This document shows positions 29,587-35,746 of a stretch of DNA of 40,697 bases, one piece after another. Source of the DNA: a bacterium (GTDB lineage Bacteria; UBP18; UBA7526); contig JAUXAI010000005.1 in the NCBI GenBank assembly GCA_030619985.1, positions 1 to 40,697 on the forward strand, given 5' to 3'. Made by a program: the position numbers and the translations under genes. Below the pieces are notes generated by a model. The model was given only the letters and a program-made list of their open reading frames with translations, was not told the DNA's origin and ran no database searches. The number at the start of each line of letters is the position of its first letter. Position 1 is the first letter of the stretch.

Positions 29587-30356
29587 AGTCAAGAGTAGTT
29601 ATCATTTTAGTTCTAGTCTCAATCCTGGCTTTTATTCCTACCCTAGCGAAGGCCCAGACCTCTGAGAGTAATGAAGAGGAACAGACTATCTCTGTAACCA
29701 GTAAGGGGAAGGTCAAGGTGACTCCAGACGTTGCCTATCTCCTATTGGGAGTAAAGACCCAGGCTCTCTCTGTTCAGGAGGCCTTGAAAGAAAACAATCG
29801 CATCATGGACTTGGTAATAAAGGAGTTAAAAGCAAAAGGGATTAAGGGTGAGAACATAAGAGTAATCGGGCCAGTAATGAGAAGGGCGGGAAGGGCTTAT
29901 TTCCAGAGGGAAGCCCCTACTGGATTTGAAGTAGCTAAGAAAATCATCGTTACCTTGGATAAGATTGGCTCTGATCCGGATAAGATGGGGGAGAGAGTAG
30001 CAGAAATCATCGATGGAACAACTAAGGCTGGGGCCAATATCTGGGGGAAAGAGAAAGGATATGATCCCAGAGAAAGACCTTGTATTCTCTTTTCTGTCAA
30101 GGAGGTAGAGAAATATAGGGAACAGGCTTTAGAAAGGGCACTTGCCAAAGCCAAGCCAGAGGTAGAGAAGATTGCGGCCAATAAGGGATTAAAGATTAAG
30201 AAGATAAAGTCCATATCCAAATGGAAACCTGTCTCAGGACCTGATAGCTGGTGGGAGAGAGGATATGGAAAGGACTTACCCGAGGGGCCAAAGGTTGATA
30301 GTCTCAAGGATATCGAGATCTCTGTCTCTGTCAGGGTGACTTACACTGTGGAGTGA
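29583..30356 (+). CDS. SIMPL-domain (DUF541) exported protein 1
   Basis: A 257-residue protein with a signal peptide (KSRVVIILVLVSILAFIPTLAKA). The SIMPL pattern is clear: ISVTSKGKVKVTPDVAYLLLGVKTQALSVQEALKENNRIMDLVIKELKAKGIKGENIRV, then IIVTLDKIG, the helix KYREQALERALAKAKPEVEKIAANKG and the final IEISVSVRVTYTVE. It is periplasmic or extracellular; the family has no defined reaction, though relatives act in oxidative stress and signalling. It overlaps DUF1844 (ATGA). A paralogue follows. Confidence 0.9.
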   Translation: MKSRVVIILVLVSILAFIPTLAKAQTSESNEEEQTISVTSKGKVKVTPDVAYLLLGVKTQALSVQEALKENNRIMDLVIKELKAKGIKGENIRVIGPVMRRAGRAYFQREAPTGFEVAKKIIVTLDKIGSDPDKMGERVAEIIDGTTKAGANIWGKEKGYDPRERPCILFSVKEVEKYREQALERALAKAKPEVEKIAANKGLKIKKIKSISKWKPVSGPDSWWERGYGKDLPEGPKVDSLKDIEISVSVRVTYTVE

Positions 30357-30364
30357 GTGATAGA

Positions 30365-30388
30365 GGGCCCAGGGAATTCCCTGGGCCC
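30365..30388. repeat. Perfect 24-base palindrome between the SIMPL genes
   Basis: GGGCCCAGGGAA followed by its exact complement TTCCCTGGGCCC. It sits 9 bases after the first SIMPL stop and 15 bases before the second start. It would form a strong intercistronic hairpin; there is no T-run, so it is not a normal terminator. Confidence 0.9.
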
Positions 30389-30403
30389 TTGCAAAAGAAG
30401 AAG

Positions 30404-31138
30404 ATGAAAATAAAGATTGGTTTCGCATTTTTATTACTAATGGTGTCTTCTTTATCTCTTCTTGCTCAGGAGAAAACCATCTCCGTCATTGGTGAAGAAA
30501 GCATTAAAGTAAAGCCAGATGTTGCCTATCTTCTCTTGGGAGTGGAGAATCAGAACTCCTCGGCTCAGGATGCCTTAAAGGATAACGCCATCATCGTCAA
30601 TCGAGTAATAGGAAAATTAAAGGAAGCTGGAGTTCGGCAGGAATCTATCACTATCCATAATCCTACCCTATCTCCCTTCTTCAAATTCCAGTACTTTCCA
30701 CCGAAGATATCCCTGGCTGGATTTCAGGCCTTCAGAAGGATAGTAGTAACCCTGAATAGGTTTGAAGGAATGGAGAGATATATTGACATCGCTACCAAAG
30801 CCGGAGCCAATGTCTGGGGAAGAAAGGGAATATCCAGTTTCATCTTAGAAGGAGAGAATACCTGCATTCTTTATTCTGTAAAGGATTACAAGAAATATGA
30901 ATCCCAGGCCTTGAAGAAGGCCCTAAAGGAAGCAAGAAAGAAGGCAGGGGAAATTGCCCTCAGTCTGGGGAAGAAGATAAAAGGAATGAGATCCTTCTCA
31001 GAGGAGACCTATGAGTGGAGGTCCATCGACCTCTGGCTGAAGAGGTTTGAGGAAGGCCTCCCTTCCGGGCCAAAGGTGGCAAACCTGAGGGATATCGAGA
31101 TCTTGATTACCGTAAGAGTAACCTATACTCTGGAATAA
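30404..31138 (+). CDS. SIMPL-domain (DUF541) exported protein 2
   Basis: A 244-residue paralogue of the preceding gene. ATG 30404 starts the signal peptide KIKIGFAFLLLMVSSLSLLAQ; the track start 30353 would read through the 24-base palindrome. Conserved elements include ISVIGEESIKVKPDVAYLLLGVENQNSSAQDAL, RRIVVTLNRFEG, the KYESQALKKALKEARKKAGEIALSLGKKI helix and DIEILITVRVTYTLE. A tandem duplication is evident. Ribosome site AAAAGAAGAAG is weak. Confidence 0.9.
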   Translation: MKIKIGFAFLLLMVSSLSLLAQEKTISVIGEESIKVKPDVAYLLLGVENQNSSAQDALKDNAIIVNRVIGKLKEAGVRQESITIHNPTLSPFFKFQYFPPKISLAGFQAFRRIVVTLNRFEGMERYIDIATKAGANVWGRKGISSFILEGENTCILYSVKDYKKYESQALKKALKEARKKAGEIALSLGKKIKGMRSFSEETYEWRSIDLWLKRFEEGLPSGPKVANLRDIEILITVRVTYTLE

Positions 31139-31145
31139 AATAATT

Positions 31146-32294
31146 ATGAGACTGAGTAGAAGGATAGCAAGGACCATAGGAGCAATGCTCCTCCTTGCTT
31201 TTTTTATCATTATAGGAGCACTTATCGTGAATACCAGAAGACCAAACAATCCCAGGACTGGTGCTACGCCTAAGAGAGGGGAGGTCAGACTCCATCCCGC
31301 GATGTACTGGGAGAAATTACCGGACAAGAGGGTGAGATGTAACCTATGTTTCAGGAAGTGTGTAACCCGGGATGGGGAGATCGGCGTCTGCAGAAACAAA
31401 ATAAATAAAAATGGAGAATATTATACCCTGGTCTATGGCATTCCCTGCGCTGTCCAGATAGATCCTATTGAGAAAGAGCCCCAGCATCATATGCTCTCAG
31501 GAAGCAGGATATTATGCATCGGGACTGCCAGTTGTAACTTCCGATGTAAGTTCTGCCACAACTGGCATATGTCCCAGAGGAACATCTACCAGACATTAAA
31601 TTATGACCTTCCACCAGAGAAAATCGTAGAACTGGCCATTAAAAATAAATGTCCCACCATCTCCTTTACCTATAACGAGCCTACCGTATTCTATGAGTAT
31701 ATGCTCGATATCGCAAAACTTGCCCAGAAAAGGGGAATAAAGATACTCTTCCACTCCAATGGTTCTATGTCTCCAGAACCCTTGAGAGAACTTCTCAAGT
31801 ATAGCGATGCAGTAACCATTGATCTCAAAGGATTCACCAATAAATTTTATAGCGAGGCTTCTTCAGCAAGATTAGAGCCAATTCTTGAGACCCTGAAGAT
31901 TATTAAGGAAGAGGGGAAGTGGCTTGAGATTGTGAATCTCATTATTCCTACCCTGAATGACAATCCCAAGGATATCAGAAGGATGTGCGAGTGGATAAAA
32001 AAGAATCTTGGGGAAGAGGTCCCCATCCATTTCAACAGGTTTTCCCCTTCTTATAAACTGCAGAACCTTCCTCCTACGCCAATAAAGACCTTGGAGGAGG
32101 CGAAAAAGATTGCTAAAGAAGTGGGCATAAAGTATATCTATATCGGGAATGTCCCGGGACACAAAGGAAACTCCACCTACTGCCCGAAATGCAAGAAGAG
32201 ATTGGTGAGAAGAATTCACTTCGCCATCTTAGAGAATAAAATAAAAGAGGGAAGATGCCCTTATTGCGGAGAGGAGATCCCCGGCCTCTGGTAA
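31146..32294 (+). CDS. amrS: AmmeMemoRadiSam radical SAM enzyme with N-terminal membrane/Tat-like signal
   Basis: A 382-residue protein. The N-terminus RLSRRIARTIGAMLLLAFFIIIGALIV is a membrane segment with a preceding SRR that partly resembles a Tat motif. A first cysteine pair CNLCFRKC and CRNK (about 63-82) is typical of this subfamily. The radical SAM cluster C-x3-C-x2-C is in ASCNFRCKFCHNW (near 129-141). SFTYNEPTVFYEYMLDIAKLA, LLFHSNG and VTIDLKGF follow. A C-terminal zinc-ribbon pair (CPKCKK, CPYCGEE) closes it. It is the third AmmeMemoRadiSam component, five genes from the B-A fusion. Product and substrate are unknown. Confidence 0.92.
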   Translation: MRLSRRIARTIGAMLLLAFFIIIGALIVNTRRPNNPRTGATPKRGEVRLHPAMYWEKLPDKRVRCNLCFRKCVTRDGEIGVCRNKINKNGEYYTLVYGIPCAVQIDPIEKEPQHHMLSGSRILCIGTASCNFRCKFCHNWHMSQRNIYQTLNYDLPPEKIVELAIKNKCPTISFTYNEPTVFYEYMLDIAKLAQKRGIKILFHSNGSMSPEPLRELLKYSDAVTIDLKGFTNKFYSEASSARLEPILETLKIIKEEGKWLEIVNLIIPTLNDNPKDIRRMCEWIKKNLGEEVPIHFNRFSPSYKLQNLPPTPIKTLEEAKKIAKEVGIKYIYIGNVPGHKGNSTYCPKCKKRLVRRIHFAILENKIKEGRCPYCGEEIPGLW

Positions 32295-32297
32295 AAC

Positions 32298-32390
32298 ACG
32301 CCTGCCCCGTTGTCGCGAAGCGACTTTACGGAGAATAGACGCGAATGGAAAAAAACGCGAATCATCACGAATAACCCCCTGTCTATCTAT
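32298..32390. repeat. Class B module CCCCGTTGTCGCGAAGCGAC plus class A words
   Basis: CTGCCCCGTT-GTCGC-GAA-GCGAC-TTTACGGAG is a member of the 22071 family with only one inner hairpin. The words AGACGCGAATGG and AACGCGAATCATCACG follow. Confidence 0.75.
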
Positions 32391-32409
32391 CTAATTTTTC
32401 TTTCTCTTT

Positions 32410-32437
32410 GTTTCCAAATTCTTAAGAATTTGGAAAC
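32410..32437. other. Perfect 28-base palindrome between convergent genes
   Basis: GTTTCCAAATTCTT followed by its exact reverse complement AAGAATTTGGAAAC. Seventeen bases of one half (CTTAAGAATTTGGAAAC) recur at 27273-27289, upstream of the Memo operon promoter. It could be a bidirectional terminator of the convergent genes or a protein-binding site; the stem is AT-rich. Confidence 0.85.
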
Positions 32438-32475
32438 ATTAATTTTGTAAAATTAGAGTGGCAGAGAATAGACCT

Positions 32476-34818
32476 TCAATATAATGAGAGTTTTTCTTTT
32501 TTAGAAATAGAAATAAGAAGAATAAAGGTGGAGAGGTTGAAGAGGGAGACGATTAAACAGGTCTGAATAATGCCCAGGATGGGGATTAAGAGGACGCTGG
32601 CCAATAAGGCCCCCAGACAGGAGCCGAATAAATCCACGCCATAGAGGAGTCCGGCGGCCTTTCCCACTTCCCGGCCCCTTAAGTAAATCTTATTTGCTAA
32701 GGGGAATTCCAGGCCGACCAGAAGACCGGTAAGGGCTACTAAGATAGGGAAGACTATCTGGGATAGGGGATAGAGGTAAATCCCTTTTACTTTAGAAAGG
32801 GCGATTAAGGAAAGGGGAAGAAGGAGAGCGTAGATTGCTACCGCTCCCTCCAATCGCGAAAGAACCAGTAAATTTCTCTTTATTTTAGGTAACTGCTTGA
32901 TCATAAGGAGGGCACCAGCGGTCAGGCCCACCATGAATAAAGCAACGATTAATCCAATTCGGGAGTAGAGATAGCCATATAATACCTGAAAGGCAAGGAT
33001 GAGAACCACCTCTAAGGTGATTCCAGCAAAGCCCGTAGTGGCAATGGCTAAGGGGGTAAAGCTTTTTCTAATTTTGGGAGATCTTCTACTCAACAGGATG
33101 AGAAGGAAGACGAGAATGGCCAGGATAGAGGCAAAGTGCCAGACATTTAGTTTGGCAAATGAAGCAAATAGTTTTCTAGAGGCCGGATAGAAATAACTTG
33201 CCCAGAGGACGATATCATAGTAATAGGATATAGGCTGGAAATCAAAGTTCCTCTTCGTCCCCTTTGCTTCTTCAAGAGCACCTAAGAGATAGGAGATCTT
33301 TCTGGGTGTGAACTGATAGGAGATGTGATAGGGGGTCAAAAAGTCGGTCTTTATCTTTCTTTCAGTAAACCTTCTGTTCAGGATTCCATCGTCATAGGTG
33401 AGAACCTTCTCGCTTGAGGAGGCAAATAAGAGGAGGTATTCTCCCGGGATGGCCACGATATTGGGAAAGACATCCTTTAGGGTGTAGTAGATGGAGGCGT
33501 TGAAGTCTCCCATCTCTTCCCCTAAATAGGCCTCCTTGGATGAGATTCCCAGAGAGATAATCCCGTCATCCCTTAGAATATCTTTCGTTTCCTTGAAAAA
33601 TTCTCTGGTATAGCATCTGTTGAGCTGTGCGGTACAGGGGTCGGGAAGGTTGACCATGACCAGGTCATACTTCTCTTTTACCCTCTTTACAAAGAGGCGG
33701 CCATCGAGATAATGGACCTTTACCCTTTTGTCTTCTAAGGCCTTTCGATCGCTTGGGGGAAGATACTTCTTTGCTAATCGGATAAGCTCAGGATCGAGTT
33801 CCACATAGTCCACAGAGTCTGGATCATGCTTTAGAATCTCCTGTAAGCCCCCACTCACCCCGCCTCCGACGAGAAGAATCTTTTTTGGCTTGGGATGCTC
33901 CAGCATAGTGAGATGAGTGACATACTCATTGAATTCCCTATCAGAGGTGGTGAAGGATAGGAGGCCATTCTCGTAGAAACTATATTGATCATTCCTCTTT
34001 GTGGTTACCAGATTCCCATAGATGGAGTTTCTCTCTTCTACTAATTGATACCCTCTCCAGCGCCACCTGGTAGATTGGTCCTGAAGGTTATCTATCTTGG
34101 AGGAACTGAAGAGATAAACGCTTAAAGCAAGAAGAAGAAGGGTTAGAATGGCAAGGGGTTTACGTGATGTGGGATGTGGGATGTGTGATGTGTGATGTGG
34201 GATGTAGGATGTGGAACGTATTGTGGCAAGGAGGAAGGCGGCGAAGAGATTAAGGGAGCCGATGAGGAAAGCGCAGTGGAAGGAATGAAAAAGATAGACC
34301 AGAAGGAAGGTGAAGATAATCCCCCCCGCCATATCCCCTATTGCATCGTAGATATAGACCCTTCCAATGGCCTTGGGCGCCTCTCTGATTATCTGATTAT
34401 AGACCCTGCAGCCCAGGGCAAACTGGAAGCCAATGACCAGACATAAGGGAGCAAGGACCAGGAAGGAGAAGTAGAACATGGGGAAAGGTCCGATGATCTC
34501 TCCCAGGCCGACACCGATAATGCTCTTACTCGTTCTTACCAATAATATCTCTAAGGGCAAAAGAAGCCAGATCAGAAATTGAGTGAGGATGAAGACCTCT
34601 ATCCCTCTTTTTATTCTATCCGCCCTTCTTCCTAAGAACCAGCTTCCCATCCCCACCCAGAAGAGCCAGGAGGCGAGGATAAACCCAACGGAGAGCTCAT
34701 TTCCATAGAAGGTAATGAGTAGCTCCCTGACCAGGACTACCTGGCTGACCACGCTGCTGAATCCCACCAAAATCAGGGCAAAAATTAAAATCTTCTTCAT
34801 TTCTTTCACCGTTTCCAT
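32476..34818 (-). CDS. Polytopic membrane protein with spermidine synthase-like domain
   Basis: About 780 residues. An N-terminal bundle of membrane helices (ILIFALILVGFSSVVSQVVLVRELLITFYGNELSVGFILASWLFWVG...) is followed by a soluble spermidine-synthase-like Rossmann domain (KKILLVGGGVSGGLQEIL, VDYVELDPELIRLAKKYLP, DLVMVNLPDPCTAQLNRCYTREFF). A second bundle of membrane helices forms the C-terminus. This matches the 'fused MFS/spermidine synthase' family. Aminopropyl transfer is not certain, because the DxxD-type residues are only partly kept. The track start TTG 34845 lies in a class C flank; ATG 34818 or 34800 fits the first helix better. Codons near 34160-34215 are an in-frame repeat. Confidence 0.85.
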   Translation of the reverse strand: METVKEMKKILIFALILVGFSSVVSQVVLVRELLITFYGNELSVGFILASWLFWVGMGSWFLGRRADRIKRGIEVFILTQFLIWLLLPLEILLVRTSKSIIGVGLGEIIGPFPMFYFSFLVLAPLCLVIGFQFALGCRVYNQIIREAPKAIGRVYIYDAIGDMAGGIIFTFLLVYLFHSFHCAFLIGSLNLFAAFLLATIRSTSYIPHHTSHIPHPTSRKPLAILTLLLLALSVYLFSSSKIDNLQDQSTRWRWRGYQLVEERNSIYGNLVTTKRNDQYSFYENGLLSFTTSDREFNEYVTHLTMLEHPKPKKILLVGGGVSGGLQEILKHDPDSVDYVELDPELIRLAKKYLPPSDRKALEDKRVKVHYLDGRLFVKRVKEKYDLVMVNLPDPCTAQLNRCYTREFFKETKDILRDDGIISLGISSKEAYLGEEMGDFNASIYYTLKDVFPNIVAIPGEYLLLFASSSEKVLTYDDGILNRRFTERKIKTDFLTPYHISYQFTPRKISYLLGALEEAKGTKRNFDFQPISYYYDIVLWASYFYPASRKLFASFAKLNVWHFASILAILVFLLILLSRRSPKIRKSFTPLAIATTGFAGITLEVVLILAFQVLYGYLYSRIGLIVALFMVGLTAGALLMIKQLPKIKRNLLVLSRLEGAVAIYALLLPLSLIALSKVKGIYLYPLSQIVFPILVALTGLLVGLEFPLANKIYLRGREVGKAAGLLYGVDLFGSCLGALLASVLLIPILGIIQTCLIVSLFNLSTFILLISISKKEKLSLY
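34160..34215. repeat. Word repeat GGGATGTG/GTGATGTG inside the spermidine synthase-like gene
   Basis: About seven copies of an 8-base word (GGATGTGG, TGATGTGT). On the minus strand they read IPHHTSHIPHPTSRK, lying between a membrane helix and the next segment. Typical of the class A words but tandem and single-orientation. Confidence 0.85.
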
Positions 34819-34841
34819 CTTAGCATAATCCGCCCAAGGTT

Positions 34842-34911
34842 TCAACCCCGCACCTTTTCAATATTCATTTTTTATCTTAATACTTTGAATGGATAAAAGG
34901 TGCGGGGTCAA
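34842..34911. mobile_element. Class C element 4 with flanking TCAA direct repeat
   Basis: A 62-base element (34846-34907) with arms CCCCGCACCTTTT and AAAAGGTGCGGGG, between TCAA (34842-34845) and TCAA (34908-34911). It lies in the divergent promoter region. The left inner sequence CAATATTCAT is the complement of the right inner end of element 1. Confidence 0.75.
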
Positions 34912-34921
34912 TTTTTTTCAT

Positions 34922-34950
34922 TTGTTTCTAAACAAAAGATGTGATACAAT
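34922..34950 (+). promoter_or_regulatory. Extended -10 promoter for uracil-DNA glycosylase
   Basis: TTGTTT (34922-34927), 17-base spacer, TACAAT (34945-34950) preceded by TGA (TGn). It is 21 bases before ATG 34972; the ribosome site is AGAGAGG. Confidence 0.6.
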
Positions 34951-34971
34951 TGAAATAGAAGAGAGGTAGAA

Positions 34972-35661
34972 ATGGAAGAAAAGAAAAAGATCCTGGAAGA
35001 TTTCAGGGAGGTTCTTTCTCTGACTAAGAAGTACCTCAGGCAGGAGAGGGAGAGGGGGCTAAGAGAAATTAGCTACAAGCCACAGGCTACAAGCCACAGG
35101 CTGCAAAAGGAAACTTTAGAAAAGTTGAGGAAGGAAGTGGAGGGATGCAGGAAGTGCCCCTTATGGAGGAGCAGAAATAATGTGGTCTTTGGGGAGGGAA
35201 GCCCCAATGCCAAATTGATCTTAGTGGGAGAGGCACCAGGGAGGAATGAGGACCTGCAGGGAAAGCCCTTTGTTGGTGCCGCCGGACAGCTACTGACCAA
35301 GATATTGGCCTCCATCGGTCTCAAAAGAGAGGATGTCTTCATTGGGAATATCTTGAAGTGCCGCCCTCCAATGAATAGGAATCCCAAACCAGAAGAGATC
35401 AAAGCCTGCTGGGGCTATCTGGATAGGCAGTTAAAGATAATAAAACCAAAAATTATCCTCGCTATGGGGACCTTTGCTGCCCAGACCTTGCTCAAGACGG
35501 ATGAGAGGATAGGTAGATTGAGAGGAGAGTTCCATCCCTTTGCCAAGGGTGTAAGGCTGCTCGCTACCTATCATCCAGCAGCACTACTGCGTAACCCAGG
35601 CTACAAAAGAGCGGTCTGGGAGGACATGAAACTCCTCAAAAAAGAATACGAAAAATTATAG
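34972..35661 (+). CDS. Family 4 uracil-DNA glycosylase (Fe-S)
   Basis: A 229-residue protein. Four cysteines ligate the 4Fe-4S cluster: CRKC (near residues 58-61), NILKCRPP and KACWGYL. The active-site motif GEAPGRNEDLQGKPFVGAAGQLL and the C-terminal TYHPAALLRNP are intact. It removes uracil from DNA. Residues 34-45 (SYKPQATSHRLQ) are encoded by tandem words AGCTACAAGCCACAGGC, an in-frame repeat in the N-terminal linker. This N-terminal extension before CRKC is longer than usual. Confidence 0.94.
   Translation: MEEKKKILEDFREVLSLTKKYLRQERERGLREISYKPQATSHRLQKETLEKLRKEVEGCRKCPLWRSRNNVVFGEGSPNAKLILVGEAPGRNEDLQGKPFVGAAGQLLTKILASIGLKREDVFIGNILKCRPPMNRNPKPEEIKACWGYLDRQLKIIKPKIILAMGTFAAQTLLKTDERIGRLRGEFHPFAKGVRLLATYHPAALLRNPGYKRAVWEDMKLLKKEYEKL
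35070..35106 (+). repeat. Tandem word ACAAGCCACAGGCT inside the UDG gene
   Basis: Two full copies of GCTACAAGCCACAG plus a partial copy, read in frame as YKPQATSHRLQ. It lies in the N-terminal linker before the Fe-S domain. Confidence 0.88.
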
Positions 35662-35664
35662 CAG

Positions 35665-35738
35665 ATTCAGTTATCCGTGACTATCCGACCCCGGCAGCTG
35701 CCGGGGTGCCCGGAATCTGTGCCTATCCGTGTTTAAGG
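35665..35738. repeat. Class A word repeat with perfect palindrome CCCCGGCAGCTGCCGGGG
   Basis: GATTCAGTTATCCGTGAC and TATCCGTGTTTAAGGAG words flank an 18-base perfect palindrome (35690-35707). The final word supplies the AAGGAG ribosome site of the PriA gene. Confidence 0.88.
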
Positions 35739-35746
35739 AGAAAAGA

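Noticed and set aside
28978-29592. 204-residue minus ORF with repeated CGLCGLFCALCAC
   Set aside because: Antisense of the DUF1844 gene and its repeat tail.
34192-34446. Plus-strand ORF opposite the spermidine-synthase-like gene
   Set aside because: Antisense shadow beginning in the tandem GGATGTG repeat.
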